From assembly GCA_039566865.1 (NCBI GenBank), contig CM076943.1, positions 10,526,001 through 10,590,000 on the forward strand: a DNA stretch of 64,000 nt, read 5' to 3'. A program made the translations under genes and the position numbers. The notes beneath the pieces were generated by a model. The model was not told the DNA's origin. It worked only from the letters and a program-made list of their open reading frames with translations, and made no database searches. The DNA is from Aurelia coerulea. Lineage: Eukaryota; Cnidaria; Scyphozoa; Semaeostomeae; Ulmaridae. The first letter of the stretch is position 1; each line of letters begins with the position of its first letter. This document shows, one piece after another, positions 45,462-58,200 of the stretch.

Positions 45462-46086
45462 TTCGACGTTTGATTAAATATTAAAAAGTAACAATAAAAT
45501 GTACAGGCTCCTGATTAGATAACTGTTCCGAAGATTTTGAATTCATTATGGACGCCAAAATCTTGCGAATCCGCTAGTTACCAGATGTCCCTAACTGACT
45601 TGTGTTTCAAAAAGACGTCCCAAAATCGAGGTAAAAGAAGAATGTTCAATGTTTTACCTCTCGTTGGTATCAGAGCAAACCAAATAAGATTTCAAAGGTA
45701 ATTTAGTTCTTGTAACCATTGCCATAATTTACCCAAAAACATGGAATGAAAACTTAATCGATGACAGACGGGGTCATTCCAAATTGTGCTCAACATCATA
45801 ACCTTGATTCAATGTTAGAGAAAGCTAGTTTATCGAAAGTGCTTTTGAAGTTCCATTTGATTTGCTTTGAATAAACGAGATTCTACTTTCATAAAGATGC
45901 AATTTAGGGGCGTCTGGCTTAAGCTTTCGCACAAAATTGAAGTTCAAAAGCTCGTAGTAGCTCCGTGAATATTTAGCGGATCTGCTAGCTTCGTCTAAAA
46001 TTAATTTAAAATCTCAGCAATTTGGTTATCTTACCATGGAGCCCTCTCATTATTTCGTTGTTTTTAATATTTAATCAAACGTCGAG
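45462..46086. mobile_element. Foldback/TIR element with TTCGACGTTTGATTAAATAT ends
   Basis: TTCGACGTTTGATTAAATAT (continuing TAAAAA) at 45462-45487 is inverted at 46061-46086. The roughly 570-bp interior has no coding frame and only weak further pairing. TSD not resolved. Confidence 0.6.
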
Positions 46087-46169
46087 CAACGTTTTTGGGA
46101 TATCCTGTGCAATGGAAAAAATGGATTGTTGGTTATTACAAAATGGGGGTTTAATTTGACAGTTTCAGC

Positions 46170-46217
46170 CTAGGTTTCTTAATCCATTAGGTTCTTATGG
46201 GCGGGTGTTTACTGTAA
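46170..46217. repeat. Solo MITE end next to the stop codon of the CUB gene
   Basis: Read on the minus strand, CAGTAAACACCCGCC starts 4-5 bases after the stop codon. It resembles the CAGTAAGAACCCGC end of the MITE at 23689-24129. No partner end was found. It would make up the start of the 3' UTR. Confidence 0.4.
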
Positions 46218-46219
46218 TT

Positions 46220-49200
46220 CTACTGTCCACCAAGGTTAGATTTACAGTCTCTAATATACATGCCAATCGATAGGCCCCACGCTCGTGTGTGCTCTCCTAA
46301 TGTGATTCCTCTCAACTTATGAGAATAAGTAATTCTAACACGTTTATGAAGATCAGCAAGGGCTCCTAGACTGACGACGTAGATTTTTTCGTCGGGTTCT
46401 TGGACGTGGCTATACCACAATCTGCCATCTTTAGTTTCGACTACGTAGCCTCTATGAAGGAAACCTAGTGGGAGGCAAATGAAACAAAACTTTAGAACAA
46501 ATTCAAGACTCAGCAAACACTGGAAAGTTGTGACTTTGACAAAAGAACCTGATGAAGAAGAGATACATTCTCAGAAAAAATCACCAGCATACTAAGGTCG
46601 CTCAACAAACTACCCTATGACACAGGTTGGAATACTCAAATTTGTTCAAATTTGTTGGCATATAGGAGTAAGTTCCCCTTTCTAAATTTTAGCTAACGTG
46701 GATTTGAAAGGCAAAATCCAACATTCGACAGGGGGGTCGGGTAGAGTCATGATTTAAGTCCCTTCACCGTTACTCATTGAATGAAACTTATGTTGCTGTT
46801 GTCGCTTCCTTCAATGAGTGAAACTACACGAAAAAACTAGTCTTGGGATTGAGTTGACGAGTACATGTCGTACTTATGATGATTCTACGCAATGCTATTT
46901 AAGTATTTTGATTTGAATTGATCTTTCCTCCGCCCTTTTCGGTCTCGGAAAAAGTTTTCAGATAATACTTAAAATTATTTCAATCTAATAAACCAATGAA
47001 AATTTCTTAGAAGCAACAGAATAAATACAGTATCTCATACCCAAGATAATGAAATAGAGACTCTCTATTCCATTATCTTTGCTCATACATATCAGGAGTA
47101 ACAGAAAACGGAAGCCCCTATGCAGGACTTCAAAAAAACTTAATAAGGATCCAAATTTAGTTAGAACAGGGGGGTTAAAAGACTTTCATCTGTTCAGAAA
47201 TATTAAATTTTGATCATATAACTGATCTTAAAGATTTCTTCATGTGTGTTTGTACGTCAAAGACCAAACTGATTTTTTACACACTGCAACCCTTGAAATG
47301 GCTTCGAACTTTTGGAAATTTGGGCTTTCAAAAGCGCATGGTCTGAAGCATGTTCAGAAATCAAGATATTTCTAACTTTGATATTTCTTAGAGCATTGTA
47401 AGTGGCATCTGTATTGGTAATGAGGACACGGTGACCTCGCATCTTCCCTCGCTACAAATGCCACAGAATCTCGTATTTGCTTTTAGATTTTAGATTGATC
47501 AGAAAAATAAAAACATGAAGAGATGCTTGTCAAATTTAATTTTAATGCCAGATTACCATTAACATAGCTCTCTTGTGTACTTGATGATGCTCTGAAGTCG
47601 TATATGACTCAAACTTTCATATGAAATGGCAAATTTCAAAATTTCTGGCTAAAGCATTACGTTTTGTAAAACTCTTGCTCAACATAAGATTTGGTGAGTA
47701 AAAATTGAAGCAGGTCGATGAAGGACTCTCACGCAAATGATTTCAGGCCTATTTTGGAGCTTTCTTGAAAGGGCTTTCTGGAGAGAGCCTGTCATTTTTC
47801 AGGGCGGGGTGGCCGATTTCGGTTGGGTAAATTTCAAAGGGGATTTGAGCATTCACCATTAACGACATACCTATCCTTCCAAGGTAACCATCGTATGGCC
47901 ATCTGATCGCAATCATTCTTTGAAGCTTTAAACTCAAAATATCAAGAGCTTTCCATTTTAAATCATCATCATCCCTCAGTTTGTCCACATCTGCTATAAA
48001 ATCTAAGAGAGACAAAAATACTTAATGGATAAAAAACAGTTCTTTGCAACTTATCAGTACTGTATTGCACAGTATAGACAAGATGTTACTCTGCAAAGTT
48101 TTGGATACAAAAACGAGACAAGGTAGATAATTTTCACTCTTGAAGATTGCTGCAAAACGTTCGTTGACACTTAATGTTGTTACATAAAGCTTTAATAATC
48201 CTCTATAAGATAAATTTTCTTGCACTTCTCTCATACCATAAAATCAAGATTTAACATACTTTTTGCAGTTATGAGTTTTTTCTCAATGTGATGCAATCTG
48301 AATTTTACAGATGGTGCTTGAAGCAGGAATATATGTTTTGTTGATGAATGATTTGCCATGAAAGAACATTCTGCTGAAAGTCCAAAATGTTCGTTGGAGA
48401 CAACGTCTATGTCCTCGGGTCGGGAGGGGGTGGGGGTTTCTTAGTATTTATGTGGTAAGGGGACGTGCCATTTTTAGGGGTTCTTTTCAAAAAGGTACGG
48501 AATTATGGGTATCCTTTTCAGAAATTTTGCGGAATGATGGGTGCTGTTCTGGAGAATAGTCATGAAATATTTCATGATTTCCTGAATTAAGGCCTAGATT
48601 TTAATTAGATTTGTGGAATCATGACCCTAAAATCCTTTAAAATTTCAAGAATTATGGGTACCAATCTTGTAGGCTTGGCGAAATGAAACGTCCCCGTCCG
48701 ATGATAAATGGAGATATCCCCCCCCCCAGTGTATGCCAAAGCATCATACAAGTTTGGACAGTAGATCGCCATCAGTTGCTTCGGAATTACTTTTTGTTCT
48801 CTAGCATTCTTTGATAAAAATATTGGTTCAAAGATATGTTATTCGTTCCGAACTCAAGATATTGGTGCATTTCTGTGATGGACTGATATGTACGATCTCC
48901 ATGATCCATGGTTTGGTCAAGTTCCTATGGTGAATGTTTGAAGACACCGAACAGGAGAATTTTACAACAAAAGATAATGATGGTATCTACTTACGACCTG
49001 AGCAAGAGCCCTTCCTAGTTTTATCTTGATTTCGCATCTCCTCGGCAACCAAAACGGATTTTGTAGACTTTACAAAATATGCTGATGTTGAAGAATGCAG
49101 CAGTGCTGTGGTGAAATCAATTGATGGTCTTGTCTTTGTTGCTTTAGCAAAAGATGAAAGACGGAGAATAATGCTTGGTGTAATGATTCGAGATCTGTCT

Positions 49201-52200
49201 TCTAAAATGACAGTGCTTTCCTTCTTCCATACATATTTTTGTTGGCTTGATGCATCCTGATTGGATGCAGTAGAGAACTGCTCAAACTTCGTGCTTGATG
49301 TATTCACTTTTCTTGAATTTGCATCAATGACAGTAGTTATTTCATTTTCTAAATGCGTTGTTATGCTTACTGGAAGTGGACTACGCACGCTAGATGAAAC
49401 AGAAAGCAATAGTGATTCGAGAAACAATGGTACTCTCGTGACTGTTTTGTCTGTGATGTCGGTTAAAAGAGACTTATCGCTGTTGCTGATTGAAGATCGA
49501 TATATGCTTGCGCCAATCAAAGAGGCATCGTCTGGTCTTTCTGTCTTCCATTCAGCATGAGGTACTAAGTCCAAAGTATTGAAATATTTTGTAGTCATTC
49601 TATCATGAATATCTTGATAATTACTGCTTGGAGCACACTGTCTTTGCTTAATGTTAGCAGTAAATTTCCCAGTGTCAACACCTTCAAGGAACAAAGTAGA
49701 TTCATAAAGTTGTTCTTCTGCCTTACTTGACACCAAAGATGATTTCGGTGTGGATAAGGCTGTTCTCTTTGTGCGTTCTGTAAATAATTGCTTATCAGTC
49801 ATGCCAATCTGTTCAGTCAAAGACGTCTCAGCAACAAAATTTTGCACAGCGCCTGAATCATTGTCTAAGTATGATGACAGCGGAGGAGTTTTGTATTGGC
49901 TAGATTCCGTTGTCAGAAGAATTTCTTTATCAAAACTGCTATATCCATAGCCGATGCTACGATAATTGGCAAAATCAGGGTTCTCTGTTGGGGAAAGCTG
50001 CAAGGTACTATCACTAGTGACAAAGTTTTGTCTTACATCTTGTCTGTAAACCATTGTTTTATATGGTCTTGGTTTCCCAGTTGAAGGAGATGGCTTAACG
50101 ATTGCTGCAATTGCTTCGTTATTTACAATGATTGGTTCTTTGGTATTTCTTGTAGAAGCCTTTGCACTTGATGGAATGTATTCTGTTGGTGGATAGAAAC
50201 GAGACAAGTCATTGTTCTCGTTTCCAGTTGTCACCGACGATGTTCTGCGGAAACTCTGGCGCTCTAACAATAACGAGTCTTTTCTTTTTGCTTCCAAATC
50301 TCTGTCAGTCAAGGACAGTGACTTGAGTAGCTTCATTGGTTCGTGACTAGTGATTGTTTCGAGGAGTTTAAGATCAGCAGCCACAAGCGAACGGAAGGCA
50401 AATAAGCTACTTTGATTGCCAAATTCATCATTTGCTATATTAGTTCTTGGTGTGTTCAATTTTCCTGGCAACTGAGCTGTCTCAGTTGCCTGTGATATTG
50501 CATCAAGAGAACTAAATACAGGCGTGCGTATCGACTCCCCAGAGCCCGATATTAATGCATTTATTGTATGTGAAATGGAGATGTGTGTCTGTGTCGTGGT
50601 ATACGGATGTAATGCAACTCTTATCGGCAATTCTGAGCTAAAATCATCGAATAGAACGGTATCTGAACGACCAGTCTTCATGTCTGCATTCATATTATTT
50701 TTAGAATCAATGCTTATGGCTGACTCTGTTACCGATTTTTCATATATTAAACTGCTTGAAAGTGCATCCTTCTTGTCAGAAACTGCAGAAGTAACGTCCC
50801 GTCTTAGTGAAGAAGAGAACAGATACTTGCGATCGTCGGCTGGATCTACTGTAAGCTTCGGAGACAATTGCGAATGAACTGTACCAAACGATGGATCAAA
50901 TCTAACAAGTTTGCTCGATTCATCTAGATGTGTTTTTGAATGCGATCCAGAAACTGTGACCGCGTATTTCAGCGAGCTCGAGGTAAACTCGACTTCTTTT
51001 GAGCTAGGTAGGTTATATATTTTTGACGGAATGCTCTTGCTTTCTTGAAGACCTTTCCTTTTTGATGCAGGACATATCCTAATCAAATGCATAAACTTTA
51101 ACCTTCTCGCTGGCCAAGGATATCTACACGTTCTCTTTTGTTCGTTCTTTTTCACTATGTTTGGTTTTGTTGTGGGTACCTCAGTTGATTTGATGCTGTT
51201 AGAAGAAGAGGCTGTAGGTAGTAAAACAATATTTGTTTGTCGATGTTTCATCGTAGTGGCCCGTCCAGGTTTTTGTGTCTGTCTAAGAATGCTTGAGTTA
51301 GTAGCTGAAGGAATTATTGACCAAGTCAGTTCTTCACTAGTTTGATCGGATCTTTTGGAATGGTGAGCACTTCTTCTTAAAGGTAAGTCGATAATTGCAG
51401 ATACATCAGCAGATTTAGGTTTTTGAAATTGTTTAGAATAGCTTGAAGTAGCAGTGAACTGATTGTTGACCTCTATTTCATAAGAAGCTGTTGGTAAACC
51501 GGACTTCATTTTGCTTGCTGAGGAAATCCCTGCATCCAGCAATCCATAGTTTGTTCTCAACAATTTTTCTTCTTTCAGTTGCACCATCAGTGAGACTGAT
51601 TGCGCAAGCTGTGGTGTTTTATTTTGTCTGATATTGCTAGGAGTAGCTATTGGAAGATCAGTTCTTTTGGATTCAATAGTGAATATTGATGGACTGTTAG
51701 ATTTCTTCTTTGTAAGAAAATGTTCTAATGTTGATGAAATCATGTCAATTTCAGTATGTTTTGTCACCGTCGAGAATCTCTGAGGTGCTTTCATCACCTC
51801 TGTTCTCGTTTGTCTTGTATTGCTAGGGATAGGTTTTGGAAGATCGCTTCTTTTAGTTTCAATATTCAAAATGGATGGGCTATTAGATATCATCCTTGCA
51901 GGAAAGTTTTCTGTTGTTGACAAACTTACATCCGCTTCAGCAAGCTCCGTTACCTTGGCAAATCCCTGAGATTCTTTCATCAGTATATACTGTCTATTTT
52001 GTCTAATCTTGCTAGGGGTAGGTTTTAGAAGATCGCTTCTTTTAGTTTCAATATTCAGAATAGATGGGCTATCAGATATCATCCTTGCAGGAAAGTTTTC
52101 TGTTGTTGACAAAGCTACATCAGCTTCAGTGAGTTCCGTTACCTTGGCAAATCCCTGAGATTCTTTCATCAGTCTGTACTGTCTACTTTGTCTAATCTTG

Positions 52201-55200
52201 CTCGGGGTAACTGTTGAAAAATCAGTTATTTTAGTTTTCATATCCAGGATAGCTGTTCTCCCTGATTTCTTCCTTGTAAGAAAATATCCTATGGTTGGTG
52301 AAACTACGTCAACTTCAGTATGCTCTGTTACTTTGAAGAATCTCGGAGGTGCTTTCGTCAATTTTATTTTATGTGGTTTAAGATAGCTAGGTACAACACT
52401 TGAATGAATAATCTTTGCTTCTTTGTGTGATGGACCAGTAGGATTTCCATTTGATGGCACCATTTCAGTATCGGATAAGTTACGTTCCGGATCTAGTTTC
52501 GTTTGAGATTCAGAAGCCTTTGTACTTGAAGGAATTCTCATTGTTCCAAGAGTACGTGCAGTTGGTGTTCTAACAATAATCTTTGCTATATCAGATTGTG
52601 TAGGAGATAAATCGGCAATATCCAATTCTTCTGAAGTTGAGAAGCTTGTAGAAATTACCGGTGATCGACTAATCCGTTTTGTTGGAACTAGAAGAGCAGA
52701 AGCATGGACAGATTTCGATTTTTGGTGCAGTCTAAAACTGCTGGATACAAAGGATTTCTTGTTTCGGTAACTTGAAGATAGACCTTCTCTTCTTTTAAGA
52801 GCCATCGTATTTATGCTTGTTGTCAAAGGTGATGATAATGTTGGCTGAAGTAGTGCACGAGATGCGTGAGGTTTATCCCGACGTCCTGCACCATATTCAC
52901 TTACTTGTGTGCTGGCTGATCTGCTTTCTTCTTGATTTTGCAAGCTCGAAGAACTATGGCTAGCTTGCATAGAAGTACGAGAAACGGTGTTCATGTATTC
53001 TTGGGATGTCCAAAATAGCTTTGGTGCATCCAACTTTGGCATGCTTGATATCTGAGTCTGCTTTTCGAGGTGAGGCGTAAAAGAGATTCTAGAACTGATC
53101 TTGAATTCTGTTAATGCGACTGACGCATCAGTATCAAGTAACATCGAGTCGACGTCACCTAGAGGCATTCCACGTAATTTTGCAGCAGACGAGATATCGG
53201 AATTAGACAGCGAGGACTTATCAAAGACAAAATTTGGTGTCTGGGCTTTTGATCCTGTATCAAATATTGTTTGAAAATTTTCTGGTGAGATTGATGGGCT
53301 TGGCTTTATTCTGCTTTTTAAAGTAAAATCATAATTGACCTCAGTACGTAGCTTGTCAATCAAACGACTTGGTGAAAGCTTCAAGATGGTCGTAGTAAGC
53401 GCAGTACCTTTGCTTCTAGCCACATCACTGGTAACGAAAATCATAATTTGGCTTCCCAAACTAGAAGTCGCTATGGGAACAGCATCAGACTCTGTTTTTG
53501 AAAATTTAAGAGCATTCATGTTCCATTCTGTTAAAGAGGTCTCTACTTTTGTGTGTAGCATCTTCTTCAATTTTGCTTTCGTTATAACCTTCGCTGAACT
53601 TTGATTTTCAATAATACGTTTTTGCCATGAAGATGCATCCAATTGTATTCCAGAAAACATAGGCCAGGCATTTGGCATTGCAGTGGACCTGACAATTCTT
53701 GTTGGTATCGATGAAGATGATTTTTTCACCTTGATATCATTTGCTATGTTTTCCATAATTGTCTTCGAAGCAAAGGCACTCTTACTAGCAGGATTAAGCT
53801 TATCTGATATCTTCGGGTCAGTCGTTGCAGCAAACGTTGTTGTAGCAGACGAGGGCAAGGCAGTTGATACTGCCAGGCCTTTGGCTGTCAGAGAGAATGA
53901 AGAAGTTGATTTTACTTTTGTATTTGAACTAAATATTGTATGTTTCAGTTTTTGATGTGACGCTGCATCCCTACTCAATCCCATAACTCCATCAGTGGCT
54001 TCTGCAGGAAAATGTGACTGTTTTTCCAAACCAACAGACGCTTTCATTTCCTCGTGCTTTGTACCATCACACCGTATATCTAGAAAGGAGATAACAATAG
54101 ATTATAGCGGAAGTCCTAAAATATTACCCCTATTTGTAAAATCAGCAAAATTAGGGTACGTTTACATGAGTAAATTGAATCGGTCTGAAATTTCATCCCG
54201 GTGTGAATCTTGCCTGTATAGCTTATTTTCCGTTGCGTTCACATGAAGCTTCGCCCCAGTCTGAGACATGTGTTGTTGTTGTTAAATTCATTTCAAGATG
54301 ACGCTTGGTAAACAAGCAATGAGAGATTTCGTTGGCATGATGCTGACAACTATCCTGGTTGCTGTTTTTGTTGCCTTGCAACTCAATCTCGTCTTATTTA
54401 TACACATTGCACTGTAGCAAAAGGCCCAGGGCAAAAGGCAATCAAGCTACAAGTGAAGCGGAGGAACTTCATGGGAACTTCATGAAAAGATAAATATGAA
54501 GGCAATGAAGCAGGTACAGGAAGTTGCATTAGAAGTTTTCTTATGATTACCAGATTCATTTCTTTGTGAATTTTAAATTTGGTCATAAATGACAGAAAGA
54601 AACGGAAAGTATCATTGGAGACTTAATGGATAGTAAAAAGTCAGAAAACTTTATTTTGACTGTTAAGTAAAGTTGACTTAGTTGCTTAAAAGTCATAGCT
54701 GAAAATGAGGTTTTTCAATCTTTAAGTATTGATAGCAAACATTTTATCATCTTCAAATATTTTATTGGGTAATTGGCAAGAAATAGTCATGAAACCTTAT
54801 ATCATAGGTTTGATAACAAGTTTTTGTGAATTTGCTAACAGAGGAACTTCTTTGGGATACCCGGTAGTACAAGAAGTCTATAATTAATCAACAGTCTGTC
54901 TTAAAGGGGCTGTACACGATTTTTGTAAACAATCGGAAAGTACAGGACAATCCGCGCACGTGACTAAAGCCTTGGGTTTTCAATGGCGGCCAGTTCCACC
55001 GCAGCTTCTACGTAAGTTTCATTCCACTGTTTTCTTGTCTATATCTATGAAATGTGATGGGACTTTTGGTGTCCATCAAAACTTTCAAAGATTTCGTTAG
55101 AAAAATAGAACAAGTCCTCCACCAAAGCTTCGATCACCAAGATTGTCGCAGATACTTTGGATTACTATTCTCTGTATTCTCTATGCAAAATCGCTATTAA

Positions 55201-58200
55201 CTATGTTGTGTTTAGCCCAAACACAGTCGATGATTTGACATGCAGAGTCACGCAGAGAGGACGCGTTGTACAGCCCCTTTAAATGCAATTCATCCTTGCG
55301 AAATCTTTTTTGTCACAAATAAAAACAGCTAAACTACTATAACCACATGTGAATATTCTATGGCTGCCATATTTGGAAAGGACATGATGTCATCGAGTTT
55401 CAACTATGAACAGCAACAACCACTTAAAACGATGACAAAATGTACCGGGTGTCCCAAAATGATGTATTATCGTTTGATTGCTTGTATGTCCATAACCATT
55501 GAATGGATTTTCAAAAACTTTGATCTATTTGATTGCCTAAAGTCTAAATTGGATGTCAAGATGTTGGTTGTGGTTTTATCAGTTTTTGAAAATCGGTTCA
55601 TCGGTTATGGACATATAAGCAATCAAACCATAATACATCATTTTGGGACACCCGGTATATTCAACTTTATGGCCTTTTATATAAGAACAAACAAGGACAG
55701 ATTTGGTAAGACAATAGCACGAGTTGGTTTTGATTGACACCGCAATTCAAAGCGATTAGCAATCGCAGACAAAGGAAATTCTCTCAACCAGCAATTCAAA
55801 ACAAACAAAGCCGCAAAGTTTCTCTGAAACCCAGGTTGCTAGCACGCTCGTTGTGCATTCCACAAATTGTGTTTAAGAGCAAACATGAGCATAGATCGAA
55901 AGAAGAAGGATATATCTACACATCTACCGCGGGCATTTTATTTCTTAATTTCAGAAGCTGAGCAGTAAATGCTTCAATTACACCCAAAAATATAAGAGAA
56001 TTGAATCGCCTCCCAATCAGCTTTTGAACCAAATTGATTAAATGCCCATGGCAGATGTGTAGATATATTCTTCTTCTTTCGATATATGCTCATGTTTGCT
56101 CTTAAAAACAATTTCTGGAATGCATAACGAGCGAGCAAACTACCTGGGTTTCAGGGCAACTTTTGCGGTTTTGTATGTTTTGAATTACTGGTTGAGAGAA
56201 TTTCCTTTGTCTGCGATCGCTAATCGCTTTGAATTGAGGCGTCAACAAAAGCAACTCATGCTATTGTCTTACAAAATCTGCCCTTGTTATAAGAACAACT
56301 TAACAGAGTGTTTCAGAAAGAAGACCCCTCTCCATTTTGAAACAGATAATTGACACTGACGAAATATTTTCAAATAGACCAAACACCCAAAATGTCTTAA
56401 TGATATCAATGGGGATACTTCTTTACAGGACACCCGGTACAAACGCTACAAATAAAACGGACATTTTGCAGCTGATTTATCCTTGAATTGAATCTGAAAA
56501 CCTTGTCGTAGTTTTGATGAAAGAAAGTGTTACTTCGAGGATGATTCGATTGATAATCACATTATGCTGTGAGTCTCCAAGCAGAAGCAAATTGCACAAA
56601 TCTAATTATGCACTGGTGGTTTGTGCCGACAACTCAGGCATTTAGGTACTTTCTCATAACGTCGTAACGTAAAGATATTTACCAGTAGAAACTTACCTTT
56701 TATCTCATACACAGCTTTAAATCCTCTTTTGGTGATGATATTGTCAGAGGTAAAATATATCATAACATCTTTCGAATCAACGCAAATATCATTTGGTGGT
56801 TCATTAGCACAGAACACATCTTCACTTCTTCCCCAGCCAGTTCCATTCCAAACTGACATTTGCACGTAATCAAAGCAATCTGCAAAGCAGAAAACAGAAA
56901 TCAAAATACTTCATCATTTACCAAATGAGCAAATAATCTTAGGCTTTGCCTTTTCAACAAATTTGCTTGATGAAAATCTTTGCTGCTGGAAGGTAAAGGT
57001 GTGTTTGATTGGTAATTACAAACCTATTACATCCTGAAAACAGTAGACTTCGCAGAGACGCGAATATATTTCCAATGAAACACAAACATCTTTAAAACAG
57101 CAGGTTTTGGATTCAGCATGGCAACTATTAAAGTTTGCCAATGAAAATAAGAGTCTCTCCGAAGTCTGAACGTGTCTAAGGCCACTATTTTTTATGTAAT
57201 ATCTATGAATGAAATCAGTTTTGCTCCTTGCATACGAACGATCTTTGGAGGCTCGTATCATGACAAATTTTTGGCGATTTTTCAAAACGACGGAAAAATT
57301 TTCTCTTTGTTACTCGGTATTTCTCAAAAAGACAACACAGGACTTACTTTGTAGAAGAACTTTCTCCAAGTAAAAGTCTGTGAACTTGATATAAACACTT
57401 TGGCCTTCAGGCACTTTGAAAACATATTTGCAGCTGAAATTATTTGGATAAAATGATGGATAACCAAGTGATTTTATCTCTCCTCCCTTGTCTGTGTAGA
57501 CTTTGTAGCAAGCTGTAAAGCAGAAATGTCATTTTAGCAAGTGAAGGCACAAAGAGCAGAAGTGTTGGGCCGTTTTATTTCATCCTAAAAATTTGAAAGG
57601 TTATAAGATTAAAAAGGGGTAAAAGTAAAACGAGTGCCATTTGTCGAAAAAGTGCTTCCCATTATTCCGACTTGCGTGAATAAATTCATACAACCTTTTG
57701 AAATGCTGGCATTTGAGCAAGTGGGACTTTGCATAACAGGAATGATTCCTCTTCTTCGCGTGCTGCCGATGCGATCAGATATACTTGTAAGTTGACCGCA
57801 AAAATGGCGAAAAACAAGACTAATCTCAACGAAAGAACTGAACACTTATTTCATAAAAAGCGTCCGGATCCGTTTCACCCTCATATGTCCTCATACGAAG
57901 AAAATAATACAGTGTGAGAAAAACTGAGGCTAAAAATCGAGGCCAACATCGCATCTTTGCATCTGTTTTGCAGATGCCAAATCTAATGCAAGAAGCAAGG
58001 TTTAATTTTTGTCAATTTCTAGAAACATGATTTACCGTTCGAACAGTCTTGTCAAACACCACACAGATCGTGTAGTTGACAAGCTGTCTTTCCTACAGGC
58101 TTATGATAATGTTCTTTACTGAATCATGTCTAACGCTTACTCCTACATTTCTTCAACACTTCAACAATAATGCTATGAGAGGAATTCCCTTCTTCCAAAA

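Noticed and set aside
47257..47442. 61-codon open frame as an extra exon of the CUB gene
   Set aside because: Exons 6 and 7 join in phase 1 without it, its upstream frame is closed by TAG, and adding it breaks the phase pattern. Kept only as a low-confidence note.
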